Source of the DNA: Paroceanicella profunda
GTDB taxonomy: Bacteria; Pseudomonadota; Alphaproteobacteria; Rhodobacterales; Rhodobacteraceae
Assembly (NCBI RefSeq): GCF_005887635.2
Contig: NZ_CP040818.1
Coordinates: 1,952,501 to 2,016,500 of the forward strand
Reading direction: 5' to 3'
DNA: 64,000 bases
Made by a program: the position numbers and the translations under genes. A model generated the notes under the pieces. It was not told where the DNA came from and did no database searches. It was given only the letters and a program-made list of their open reading frames with translations. Positions 54,189-61,970 of this stretch are shown one piece after another. Each line of letters begins with the position of its first letter. The first letter of the stretch is position 1.

Positions 54189-54719
54189 AACCTGGGGCAC
54201 CGGCTGGCGCCGCGACCGGGCCCGGCGGCATTCATTGCCTGCGGATGGACCCTTGCGGCAGGTCCGGTGCGCAAGCACGCCCGCCTCTCCGCCTCTCCGC
54301 CTCTCCGCCTCTCCGCCTCTCCGCCTCTCCGCCTCTCCGCCTCTCCGCCTCTCCGCCTCTCCGCCTCTCCGCCTCTCCGCCTCTCCGCCTCTCCGCCTCT
54401 CCGCGTTGGTCGGGCGCTCGGGGGCTGATGTCCCCAGCCATTGGCCGGAGGTCCGGGCGGGGCCATGCCCCGGGAGACGCCACGATCGCGCTGGAACACG
54501 GCCTGCCGCCGGTCCCGTCAGGGGCGCGGCTGCCGGGGCAGGGGCGCCCGGGGCCGCTTCTCGGCGTGGCGGCCGGTGGGCCAGCGGCCGCGCCTCGACC
54601 GGGGCAGCACCGGTCTGGTCCTGCGTCGGGACAGGGTCGGGACCCCGTGCGGCGGGGCCGGTTCGCGCCGGGGCGCTGCTCCGGAGGACGGCGGGCGATG
54701 GCCCCGCGTTGCGCGGGGG
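54189..54719. other. 531-base gap between convergent genes with octamer microsatellite
   Basis: Lies between the acetyltransferase and MATE genes, which converge. It contains the GCCTCTCC array at 54283-54402 and GC-rich DNA. The many overlapping frames across it are repeat-derived. No gene is supported. Confidence 0.55.
54283..54402. repeat. (GCCTCTCC)15 perfect octanucleotide microsatellite
   Basis: Fifteen uninterrupted GCCTCTCC units, 120 bases. One strand is a nearly pure pyrimidine tract apart from one G per unit; the other is GGAGAGGC-rich and could form triplex or G-rich structures. The unit of eight bases excludes an in-frame protein repeat. Confidence 0.97.
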
Positions 54720-56099
54720 TCAGCCCCGGGCCAGTTTCCGCCACGCCCCGAAGTGCAGCCCGACGGCGACGAACACCCCGTAGAGGGTCATCGCCACGGC
54801 CACGAGCAGGAGCAGCCGGTCGGGCGTGAGCCCTCCCGCTCCCCCGAGCAGGGCAATGCCGCCGGCCACGATCACGAAGCGCAGCACCGCGCCGAGCACC
54901 GGCATCGCCAGCGTTTCCAGCCCCTGGCTGGCGCAGTAGAGGCACAGCCCGAGACCGAAGAAGAAATAGAGCGGGCTCACCCGGCCGAGGTAGGCGGAGG
55001 CCGCGGCCGCCACGTCCGGATCCGTGGTGAACAGGCTCCACCACAGCTGCGGCCAGAGCGCCAGCACGCTGCCCAGCACCCCCATCGCCACCGAGGTGAG
55101 GAGCGCGCCCGTCCAGGCGGTGCGCACCGCCAGCCCTGCCTTTCCGGCGCCCAGCAGCGTGCCCGACACCACCATGAGCGAGCCGCCGACCCCGAAGATG
55201 ATCGGGATCACGGTGAGTTCGAGGCGCGCGCCGATGCCGTAGCCCGCCAGCCATTCCGGCCCGAACCGCCCGAAGGCGGCGGTGACCACGATGGCGTAGA
55301 GGATGGTGATGGTGGACTGCCCGCCCGCCAGCATGCCCGCGCGCAGCAGCCGGCCCGCGCCGCTGAGCCCGCCCCAGCCGTAGGCGGACAGCCGCAGCTC
55401 CCGCCCCGGGCGTGACAGCACCACCGCCAGGAAGCTGCAGCCCGCCGCATAGGCCAGCACCAGCGCCCCGGCGGCTCCGGGCACGGCCCAGCTTTCCGGG
55501 GCGAAGCGCAGCGCCTGGATGCACAGGAAATGGGTGCTCACCACGGTGAAGGAGCCCATCAGCGGCCGGACCATGTCGCCCGAGCCGCGCAGCGCCGCCC
55601 CCATCATGTTGTAGAGCCAGAGCAGCACGATGCCGGAAAACAGCACCTGCGAATAGGTGACCGCCGCGTCCAGCACCGGCCCCTCGCCCCCCATGAGGGA
55701 GAACAGCATGCGGCCGAGCCCCAGGATGAGCACCGTCTTGATCAGCCCGGCCGAGGCGGCGATGAGCAGCGCGAGGCGCAGCACCACGTTGGCGCGGCGC
55801 AGATCCCCCGCGCCGAGCGCCCGGGCGATGGCCCCGGAAATCGCCCCGCCGATGGCGCCGCCCGCCAGCATCAGCGACAGCATGTAGCAGGGAAAGACGA
55901 GGCTTGCCGCGGCGAAGGGCACCGGGCCCGCGTGGCCGAGGAACGCGCCCTCCACCATCACCAGAACCGACTGGATCAGCGTCGCCCCCATCCCCGGAAT
56001 GCAGAGCCGGAACAGCGTGGCGAGCGGGCGGTCCAGCAGGCGGCGCCGCGCCTCCTGCGAGCCGCGGCGAGGCCCTGCGGCGGGGGCGGTGGTGGCCAT
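54720..56099 (-). CDS. MATE-family multidrug/metabolite exporter
   Basis: A 459-residue inner-membrane antiporter with about 12 hydrophobic segments in two related halves. It starts PLATLFRLCIPGMGATLIQSVLVMVEGAFLGHAGPVPFAAASLVFPCYMLSLMLAGG, the N-terminal MATE repeat, and has GAALRGSGDMVRPLMG, a MATE signature; the second repeat starts near GMLAGGQSTITILYAIVV. I prefer the ATG at 56099; a GTG at 56123 lacks a ribosome site. The adjacent MarR regulator, 97 bases upstream on the same strand, probably controls it. Confidence 0.92.
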   Translation of the reverse strand: MATTAPAAGPRRGSQEARRRLLDRPLATLFRLCIPGMGATLIQSVLVMVEGAFLGHAGPVPFAAASLVFPCYMLSLMLAGGAIGGAISGAIARALGAGDLRRANVVLRLALLIAASAGLIKTVLILGLGRMLFSLMGGEGPVLDAAVTYSQVLFSGIVLLWLYNMMGAALRGSGDMVRPLMGSFTVVSTHFLCIQALRFAPESWAVPGAAGALVLAYAAGCSFLAVVLSRPGRELRLSAYGWGGLSGAGRLLRAGMLAGGQSTITILYAIVVTAAFGRFGPEWLAGYGIGARLELTVIPIIFGVGGSLMVVSGTLLGAGKAGLAVRTAWTGALLTSVAMGVLGSVLALWPQLWWSLFTTDPDVAAAASAYLGRVSPLYFFFGLGLCLYCASQGLETLAMPVLGAVLRFVIVAGGIALLGGAGGLTPDRLLLLVAVAMTLYGVFVAVGLHFGAWRKLARG

Positions 56100-56195
56100 G
56101 TCGGGGAACCCTTGGAGAGGCACGGGGAGAGGGGGCGCCGCGGGACCGCATGCGCGGGGGAGGATGGGCGCCGGAGGCCGGACCGGGCGGCAGGC

Positions 56196-56636
56196 TCAGG
56201 GCGGGGCGGTTTCGTCCTCGGCCTGGTGCAGCAGGCGGGAGGCCTGGTCCAGCATCCGGTCCAGTTCGGTCTTGCCCGATTGCCCGAGCAGGCGCGAGAC
56301 CTCGGCCTGCGCCCCGGCCCAGAGCGGCTCGGCAAGGGCGATGCGGGCCTGGCCCGCGTCGGTGATTCGCACTGCCTTGGTGCGGCCGTCGCAGCCCTGG
56401 CCGATGGAGATCCAGCCTTCGGCCGCCAGCGGCGACAGGGCCCGGGTGATGGAGCTGCGCTCGGCCCCCACCGCGTCGGCCAGTTCGGCGATGCACAGCG
56501 GGCCGCGCGTGCGGATGGTGTCGAGCAGGGTCATCTGGGTGCCCTTCAGACCCGCCTCGCGCAGCGCGGCGTCATAGATCTGCGAGATCTGCCGCGCGAG
56601 GCGGCGCACCCGGAAACATGTGCAATCAGGATCCAT
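56196..56636 (-). CDS. MarR-family transcriptional regulator
   Basis: A 146-residue dimeric winged-helix regulator. The N-terminus MDPDCTCFRVRRLARQISQIYDAALREAGL belongs to a MarR group with conserved early cysteines. The DNA-binding part is LCIAELADAVGAERSSITRALSPLAAEGWI, followed by the wing QGCDGRTKAVRITDAG. It is first in a unit with the MATE exporter, suggesting substrate- or redox-responsive control of efflux. ATGCAC hexamers at 56635-56640 and 56655-56660 flank its start and are possible operator elements. Confidence 0.9.
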   Translation of the reverse strand: MDPDCTCFRVRRLARQISQIYDAALREAGLKGTQMTLLDTIRTRGPLCIAELADAVGAERSSITRALSPLAAEGWISIGQGCDGRTKAVRITDAGQARIALAEPLWAGAQAEVSRLLGQSGKTELDRMLDQASRLLHQAEDETAPP

Positions 56637-56671
56637 GCACCTACACTAATGCGTATGCACGGGTCGGGCAA

Positions 56672-56702
56672 GCGCAGGGCGCCTGCGCCGCCCGCCCTGC
56701 GC
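56672..56702 (-). terminator. Hairpin after the IsdG-like gene
   Basis: GCGCAGGGCG (56672-56681) and CGCCCTGCGC (56693-56702) form a perfect ten-base stem with an 11-base loop, just beyond the end of the monooxygenase gene. No T-run is present. It probably separates the heme locus from the marR gene. Confidence 0.6.
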
Positions 56703-56712
56703 GGCGCCGGTG

Positions 56713-57021
56713 TCAGGCCTCGAGGATCGATTCGAACAGTTCGACCTGCGGGTGCCCCAGCGTCATCGGCTTGTTCTGCCCGGCCCCGGCATGGGCGCGG
56801 CGGAACTGCTCGGACTTCGTCCAGGCCTCGAAGGCGGCGCGGTCCGCCCAGATGGTGTGCGAGGCGTAGAGCGTGTGGTCCTCTGCCGCCGGGCCCTTGA
56901 GCAGGTGGAACGAGACGAAGCCGGGCACTTCGTGGAGGTGGCTCTCGCGGCTGCGCCAGACCTCCTCGAAGGTCTCGGTGGCCTCGGGCAGCACCCGGAA
57001 GCGGTTCATGGCGAGGAACAT
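56713..57021 (-). CDS. Antibiotic biosynthesis monooxygenase/IsdG-like heme-degrading protein
   Basis: A 102-residue dimeric ferredoxin-fold protein: MFLAMNRFRVLPEATETFEEVWRSRESHLHEVPGFVSFHLLKG, then HTIWADRAAFEAWTKSEQFRRAHAG. The Asn6-Arg-Phe start, the Trp near 66 and the His near 77 (FRRAHAG) correspond to the Asn/Trp/His heme-site residues of IsdG/IsdI and HmuQ-type enzymes. It lies 45 bases downstream of hmuV on the same strand, which supports heme breakdown. A general ABM oxygenase activity is the alternative. Confidence 0.85.
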   Translation of the reverse strand: MFLAMNRFRVLPEATETFEEVWRSRESHLHEVPGFVSFHLLKGPAAEDHTLYASHTIWADRAAFEAWTKSEQFRRAHAGAGQNKPMTLGHPQVELFESILEA

Positions 57022-57066
57022 GGCGTGTCTCCTGTGTGGTGTGCCGGCGCGCGGGCCGGCCTGCGG

Positions 57067-57894
57067 TCATCGGGGCGCTTGGCCCGGAACGGGTGTCGGG
57101 GGCGCGCCGTAGCTCGGCAGGATGCGCAGCGTGCCGTCCGGCCCGGTTTCGACGCGGACCTCTGTAGCGTAGAGCTGCCCGAGGCGCGAGGGGGTGCAGA
57201 CCGTGCGCGGCGGCCCGAGCGCCACCAGCCGCCCGGCCTCCATCAGCCCGATCCGGTCCGCGAAGGCGGCGGCGAGGTTGAGGTCATGCAGCACCGCGAC
57301 CACGCCTGCGCCGGCCCGGGCCTCGGCCGCCGCCAGCCGCATGGTGACGATCTGCTGGGCGATGTCGAGGCTGGCGGTGGGCTCGTCCAGCAGCAGCCAG
57401 TGGCCGCCGCCGAGCAGCCGCCCGGCGCGCAGCTGCGCCAGTGTCCGGGCGAGGTGGGCGCGCAACTGCTGCCCCCCCGACAGGCGGGAGAGCGGGACCC
57501 GCGCCCGTGCCTCCAGCCGCGTGTCCGCGAGCACGCCGGAGACCAGCCGCCGGGCCTCCGCCGGGGCGATCTCGCGCGGAATGCCCAGCCCGGCCAGGGC
57601 CTCGACGGTGAAGGGCAGGGCGCTGGCCGGGGCCTGTTCGAGCACCGCCCGGGCCCGGGCCAGCCGCGCCGGGGAGAGGGAGGTGACGGGCGCGCCGGAA
57701 AGCCGCGCCGCGCCGGTGTCGGGCCTCCGGTCGCCCGCCAGGAGCGAGAGCAGGCTGGACTTCCCCGCGCCGTTCGGGCCGCAGAGCGCCAGCAGCTCGC
57801 CCGGGTGCACGGCGAGGGTGATGTCCTGCAGCACCCGCCGTCCGGACAGGACGAGGCCGGCGCCCTCCAGCGTGAGGGCGGCGGGATCAGCCAT
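57067..57894 (-). CDS. hmuV: Hemin ABC importer ATPase HmuV
   Basis: A 275-residue ATPase of the FepC/BtuD/HmuV group. Walker A is GPNGAGKSS, the signature LSGGQQLRAHLARTLAQL and Walker B LLLDEPTASLDIAQQ, with VVAVLHDLNLAAAFADRI. ALTLEGAGLVLSGRRVLQDITLAVHPGELLAL is the typical HmuV N-terminus. It overlaps hmuU by eight bases. It powers transport of heme released into the periplasm. Confidence 0.94.
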   Translation of the reverse strand: MADPAALTLEGAGLVLSGRRVLQDITLAVHPGELLALCGPNGAGKSSLLSLLAGDRRPDTGAARLSGAPVTSLSPARLARARAVLEQAPASALPFTVEALAGLGIPREIAPAEARRLVSGVLADTRLEARARVPLSRLSGGQQLRAHLARTLAQLRAGRLLGGGHWLLLDEPTASLDIAQQIVTMRLAAAEARAGAGVVAVLHDLNLAAAFADRIGLMEAGRLVALGPPRTVCTPSRLGQLYATEVRVETGPDGTLRILPSYGAPPTPVPGQAPR

Positions 57895-58951
57895 GCAGCC
57901 CTCCCCGCCGCCGCAGCAGCAGCCACAGGAAGAACGGCCCGCCGATGAGGCTGGTCGCCAGCCCGATGGGCGGCTCCGCCGGCGGGATGGCGAGGCGGGT
58001 TGCGAGGTCGGCCAGCATGAGGAGCGCGGTTCCCGTGAGCGCGGAGACCGGCAGCACCGCCCGGTGCCCCGGCCCGCACATCAGCCGGGCGAGATGTGGC
58101 GCGACCAGGCCGATGAAGCCGATCGGCCCGGCCGCCGCGGTGGCCGCGCCGGTGGCGAGCGCGGTCCAGAGCCCGGCGCGGAACTTGGCGCGCTCCACGT
58201 CCAGCCCGGCGTGGAAGGCGGCGCGCTCGCCAAGCTGGAACAGGTCCAGCGCGCCGGCCAGCGGCAGGAAGCGCGTGGCGGCCAGCGCGCTCACGCCGAG
58301 CGCCACCAGCGCCACCGGCCAGCCGGCGCCGCCGAGCGAGCCCATCTGCCACAGCGACAGGGTGCGCAGGGCGACGTCGTCGCTCACGTAGATCAACCCG
58401 CCGATGCCGGCGAAGGCGATGGCATTCACCGCCACCCCGGCAAGGATGAGCGTGGCCACCGAGGTGCCGGCCCGGTTCCGGGCGGCGAGAAACACGAAGG
58501 CCGTCACCGCTCCGGCCCCGGCGAAGGCGCCCAGCGGCAGCAGGTAGGGGGCGAGACCGGCGGGGATGCCGCGCGCCCCGCCCATGAGCACGATCACGCT
58601 CACCGCGCCGAGCGCCGCGCCGGCGGTGACGCCGATCAGGCCCGGGTCGGCCAGCGGGTTGCGCAGCACGCCCTGCAGCGTGGCGCCCGACAGCGCCAGG
58701 CTGGTGCCCGCGGCCAGCGCCAGCACCACGCGCGGCGCGCGGATCTGCAGCAGGATGGCCTCATGCGCGGGGCTGCCGTGGCCGGTGAGCACCGCGAGCA
58801 TCTCGGCGGGCGAAATCGCCACGGGCCCCAGCCCCAGCCCGGCGAGGGCCAGCACGACGGTCGCCAGCACCAGCAACGGTACCAGCAGCGCCCGGCCGGG
58901 GCCGGAGCTCACCGGCAGGTCCGCGGTTTCAGAGGCCAAGGCGGTCCGCAT
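57887..58951 (-). CDS. hmuU: Hemin ABC importer permease HmuU
   Basis: A 354-residue permease of the FecCD/BtuC family with about nine to ten helices. RAPRVVLALAAGTSLALSGATLQGVLRNPLADPGLIGVTAGAALGAV is the family hallmark. GPIGFIGLVAPHLARLMCGPGHR is the segment that contacts the ATPase, and RLAIPPAEPPIGLATSLIGGPFFLWLLLRRRG the C-terminus. Its start overlaps the hmuT end by 23 bases. Confidence 0.94.
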   Translation of the reverse strand: MRTALASETADLPVSSGPGRALLVPLLVLATVVLALAGLGLGPVAISPAEMLAVLTGHGSPAHEAILLQIRAPRVVLALAAGTSLALSGATLQGVLRNPLADPGLIGVTAGAALGAVSVIVLMGGARGIPAGLAPYLLPLGAFAGAGAVTAFVFLAARNRAGTSVATLILAGVAVNAIAFAGIGGLIYVSDDVALRTLSLWQMGSLGGAGWPVALVALGVSALAATRFLPLAGALDLFQLGERAAFHAGLDVERAKFRAGLWTALATGAATAAAGPIGFIGLVAPHLARLMCGPGHRAVLPVSALTGTALLMLADLATRLAIPPAEPPIGLATSLIGGPFFLWLLLRRRGGLHG

Positions 58952-59828
58952 CCTCGGGATGCAACGCGCGCATCAGCGCGCGCACCGCCTCCGGTGTGCG
59001 CGGCCCGAAGCCGACCAGCAGCATCCCGTCCATGGCGATCAGCCGCCCGGCTTGCCCGGCAGGGGTCTGGGCGATGTCGGGCCGCGCGAGGATGGCCTGC
59101 GCGCCGCCGTAGCGCCCGAGGAAATCGCTCATCATCAGCACCGCGTCCGGGCGTGCGGCGATGATGGCCTCCATTGTCATCGGCCGGTAGCCTTCGATGC
59201 CCTCCACCGCGTTCACGCCGCTGGCGAGGCGGATCATCTCCTCCGCCTCCGTGCCGGCACCGGCCACCAGCGGGGCGCCCTCCTGCAGCGCCAGGATGAA
59301 GAGCACGCGGGGGTGCGTGGCCAGCCCGTCGGCGAGGCCGGCGAGCCGGGTCATCCGGGCCTGGTACTCCGCGATGAGCGGCGCCGCGCGCTCCGACAGG
59401 CCGAGCGCGTCGGCGACGAACTGCATCTTGCGCGGCACGATGTCGGCGGCGGTGCCGGACGGCCCGGTCCCGATCGCCAGCCCGGCGGCGCGCAACTGCT
59501 CGAGCACCGCCGGCGGGCCGGCCTCGGCGCCGGCCAGCATCAGGTCCGGCGCCTGGGCGAGGATGCCCTCCGCGGGCAGGGCGCGCAGGTAGCCCACCCG
59601 GGGCAGGGCGGCCGCCTCGGGCGGAAAGTTCGAGGTGGTGTCCACCGCGATCACCCGGTCGCCGGCGCCCAGGGCGAAGGCGATCTCGGTGAGGTCTCCG
59701 CCCGCGATCACCACCCGCTCCTGTGCGGCCGCGGCGAGGGGGGCGAGCAGCGCCAGCCCGGCGAGGGCCAGGGCCGGAAACGCCCGCGCCCGGGCCGGCA
59801 GCCCTCCTCCGGTCCGGGCGCGGATCAT
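58929..59828 (-). CDS. hmuT: Periplasmic hemin-binding protein HmuT
   Basis: A 299-residue class III binding protein. A long Sec signal peptide (residues 1-35, ending LAAAAQ) precedes RVVIAGGDLTEIAFALGAGDRVIAVDTTSNFPPEAAALPRVGYLRALPAEGILAQAPDLMLAG, typical of HmuT. The end has PAGQAGRLIAMDGMLLVGFGPRTPEA, also conserved. Its start overlaps the hmuS stop as ATGA. It takes heme from the outer-membrane receptor, which is not in this window. Confidence 0.94.
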   Translation of the reverse strand: MIRARTGGGLPARARAFPALALAGLALLAPLAAAAQERVVIAGGDLTEIAFALGAGDRVIAVDTTSNFPPEAAALPRVGYLRALPAEGILAQAPDLMLAGAEAGPPAVLEQLRAAGLAIGTGPSGTAADIVPRKMQFVADALGLSERAAPLIAEYQARMTRLAGLADGLATHPRVLFILALQEGAPLVAGAGTEAEEMIRLASGVNAVEGIEGYRPMTMEAIIAARPDAVLMMSDFLGRYGGAQAILARPDIAQTPAGQAGRLIAMDGMLLVGFGPRTPEAVRALMRALHPEDADRLGL

Positions 59829-60904
59829 GCCGGCACCGGCGCGCCGAGGCCGGCCGCGATGGCCCGCCAGTCCTCCCGCTCCGGCTGGCCGGGCTTGCGC
59901 GCCCCGAAGACCATGCAGAAGCAGAAGCCGGTGTCGTCGAACAGCTCCACCGAGGTCACGATGCCGTCGGCGGTGGGTTTTCGCACCAGCCAGGCTGCGG
60001 CGACCGCATCGGTGCGCAGGTGCAGGTTGAAGCGCGGGTCGAGCACGTTGATCCAGGGGCCGTGGGGGCGGATGGTTTCCACCGGGCCGGTGTGGATCTG
60101 GATCGTGCCGGCGTTGCCGACGAAGATCATGATGGGCAGGCCCGCGGCGGCGCAGGTTTCCAGCAGCCGGGTTTCGGCGCCGGGGCCGAGGGGCAGCGCG
60201 TGCTCCGGCCCCGCGAGGCGCAGCGCCTGCTGGCGGCCGACGTCGTGCCGGCGCAGCAGGCCGAAGAATTCATGCGTGTCGGTCATCGCCGCCCAGTCGG
60301 CGCGCAGGGCGGCGACATCGATGGCGCTGTCCGGGCGGTCCGGCCGGGAGGGTGCGGCGGGCGTCACGGTCAGCGGCGCACTGGCGGCGGCTTCGGCGGG
60401 CAGCTCCCAGGTCTCGATCAGCGCGTCGAAGGCGATGCGGTCCGTGGCGTCGGTGGCGTAGATCTTCTGGATCGCGGTGCCGCTCGCGTCGAAGAACTGC
60501 AGCGAGAGGCGGTTGCCGGAGGCGACCTCCTCCTCCACCGCGAAGCCCGAGGCCCAGCGGTTCAGGAACAGGCGCAGGTCGATCTCGGCGCCGAGCACGA
60601 AGGCGGCCCCGCCCTCGACGTTCAGCGCCTCGAACCGGCCGTGGCGTTCGTGCACGCAGGCCTCGTTGCGGGTGAGCGACATGATGTCGCCGACGCCGGG
60701 CAGCGCCTCGATCACCGGGGCGAAGCCGCGCTCGGGGTGCGGGCGCAGCCGGCGCGCCTGCCCGCCGGCGCGCTTGGCGTCGACGAGCAGCGCTTCGGGA
60801 ACGCCGAGAGCGGCGGCGGCGTCGCGCGCGCGGCGCGTCCCGCCGTCCGCGACGAGGGCCGTGTAACGGTCGAACAGGGCGGCGGGATCGGGCGAATCGA
60901 GCAT
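59825..60904 (-). CDS. hmuS: Hemin-degrading/handling factor HmuS
   Basis: A 359-residue cytoplasmic heme protein of the HemS/HmuS/ChuX family, made of two related halves. Conserved features include VGDIMSLTRNEACVHERHGRFE in the first half, and FVGNAGTIQIHTGPVETIRPHGPWINVLDPRFNLHLR in the second. The start is ATG 60904 after GGATGGA; an upstream extension is Arg-rich and unlikely. First gene of the leftward hmuSTUV operon, divergent from hemP. It frees iron from heme or passes heme on. Confidence 0.93.
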   Translation of the reverse strand: MLDSPDPAALFDRYTALVADGGTRRARDAAAALGVPEALLVDAKRAGGQARRLRPHPERGFAPVIEALPGVGDIMSLTRNEACVHERHGRFEALNVEGGAAFVLGAEIDLRLFLNRWASGFAVEEEVASGNRLSLQFFDASGTAIQKIYATDATDRIAFDALIETWELPAEAAASAPLTVTPAAPSRPDRPDSAIDVAALRADWAAMTDTHEFFGLLRRHDVGRQQALRLAGPEHALPLGPGAETRLLETCAAAGLPIMIFVGNAGTIQIHTGPVETIRPHGPWINVLDPRFNLHLRTDAVAAAWLVRKPTADGIVTSVELFDDTGFCFCMVFGARKPGQPEREDWRAIAAGLGAPVPA

Positions 60905-61156
60905 AAGGGTCCATCCTCGGAGGTGGGCCCGGGCAGCGCGAAGCCAGCGCAGCGACCGGGCAGGCACGGGGCGCTGGCTCTCCGCACGGCCCTGGCGGGG
61001 GCGGGTGGCTCGACAGCTTCAGCTAGCGTATTCCGATTAAAATTGTCAACATGGCCCTGCGCGGTGAATTGACTAACAAGAGTGTTTTTGTCAGGTTAAT
61101 CGCCGGGGTCGGGGCGATGCACCGGCCCGGCGAATGGCAGCGTGCGGGGAGATCCG
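60905..61156. promoter_or_regulatory. Divergent control region of hmuS and hemP
   Basis: Lower-GC intergenic DNA. For hmuS, read leftward, a perfect -35 TTGACA (61044-61049) is followed by a weak -10 about 17 bases on near 61022. For the rightward unit, TTGACT lies at about 61068, followed by a T-rich stretch. Iron control through a Fur/Irr/IscR-type site is expected for such loci, but I cannot point to a confident box. Confidence 0.5.
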
Positions 61157-61348
61157 ATGATCATCTATCTCGAAACGGCGGCGGCGCGGGGACGTCGCCG
61201 CGCATCCGGGCCGGCCGACCGCCCCGAGGCGCCGCACCGGCCGTGGCGCGGGGAGGGGGTCGACCTGCTGCGTGACAGCCTGACCTGGCTGGTTCCGGTG
61301 GAGATGTCGATCGAACATCTGCTCGACCGCCTGGAGGCGCCGCGATGA
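61157..61348 (+). CDS. Small ORF translationally coupled to hemP
   Basis: A 63-residue protein beginning MIIYLETAAARGRRRASG and ending LVPVEMSIEHLLDRLEAPR. GGGGAGAT lies just before the ATG, and its TGA overlaps the hemP ATG as ATGA. The middle is Arg/Pro-rich; the C-terminal part is amphipathic. I recognise no family. Placement between the iron-type promoter and hemP suggests it is expressed with hemP and may serve as a leader or a partner. A GTG at 61142 is an alternative start. Confidence 0.6.
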   Translation: MIIYLETAAARGRRRASGPADRPEAPHRPWRGEGVDLLRDSLTWLVPVEMSIEHLLDRLEAPR

Positions 61349-61542
61349 CCGACGACCCGCGCCCGGCCGACCTCCCCGCCGCCCCGGAGGTGTCCGAGGA
61401 CCCGCTGCGGGTGTTCGACACCGCTCCGCGCCACGAGGTGCGGGACCTCACCGCCGGCGGCTCGGAGGCGGTGATCCTGCTCGACGGCAAGAGCTACCTG
61501 CTGCGCATCACCCGCCAGGGCAAGCTGATCCTCACCAAGTAG
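61345..61542 (+). CDS. hemP: Hemin uptake protein HemP
   Basis: A 65-residue protein whose C-terminal half has the HemP signature: HEVRDLTAGGSEAVILLDGKSYLLRITRQGKLILTK. HemP proteins accompany heme uptake genes and promote their expression or activity in several proteobacteria. It starts at ATG 61345 overlapping the upstream small ORF and is divergent from hmuSTUV. Confidence 0.93.
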   Translation: MTDDPRPADLPAAPEVSEDPLRVFDTAPRHEVRDLTAGGSEAVILLDGKSYLLRITRQGKLILTK

Positions 61543-61620
61543 CGCCCGCGCCGCCGGTCACCACGCGTGACGGCGGGGCAGGGCGGGACGCGGCCCCGCC
61601 GGATGCGCTGCATCCGGCGA

Positions 61621-61661
61621 CGGAGCGGCTTGCCGCTCCGCGACCGGGGCATGCCCCGGTC
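61621..61661 (+). terminator. Tandem hairpins downstream of hemP
   Basis: CGGAGCGGC-TT-GCCGCTCCG (61621-61640) is immediately followed by the perfect 20-base palindrome GACCGGGGCATGCCCCGGTC (61642-61661). There is no T-run, but two consecutive strong stems about 80 bases after hemP suggest transcript termination or protection. Confidence 0.6.
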
Positions 61662-61805
61662 ATGGGCCGCTGCGTGGCGCTCTCCCCGACCCGTGCGCCT
61701 GGCGGCGGCCAGTGGGGCGTTGCGCTATATTTCGGCACCGGTGCCATTATTGGTTTCGTTCTGTGCATACCGGGGGAATGGCCCGCCCTTATTTCGGGCA
61801 TGGGC

Positions 61806-61823
61806 ATTGACTGGTCAGTCAAT
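61806..61823 (+). promoter_or_regulatory. Operator-like palindrome in the TRAP promoter
   Basis: ATTGACTG-GT-CAGTCAAT is a perfect eight-base inverted repeat with a two-base centre. It overlaps a -35-like TTGACT (61807-61812), with AATGAT (61829-61834) 16 bases on as a possible -10. TTGACTGGTCAGTCAA-like sites are typical of TetR-family repressors. The regulator is not encoded in the window. Confidence 0.6.
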
Positions 61824-61970
61824 TTCCGAATGATGAAGCTCAGTTCCTGAGCGGAGTTCCCACGTGACCGACCACCCGCACCTTCGCGCCTCCCACGCCC
61901 GGCGGCCCTGCGCCGCGTCTGGGTCCAGGCCCCTCTCCCGTGTCGTGCGCCCGATTCCGGCGGGGGCCTG

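Larger units (their letters stand above)
61543..61970. other. 428-base gap between hemP and the TRAP operon
   Basis: Contains two back-to-back hairpins at 61621-61661, a 12-base palindrome GGCACCGGTGCC at 61734-61745 and an operator-like inverted repeat at 61806-61823. GC falls in its right half, where the TRAP promoter probably lies. No gene is supported. Confidence 0.6.

Noticed and set aside
54160..54829. SPPLRLSA-type repeat proteins
   Set aside because: Product of the GCCTCTCC octamer; several overlapping frames look alike, which real genes do not do.
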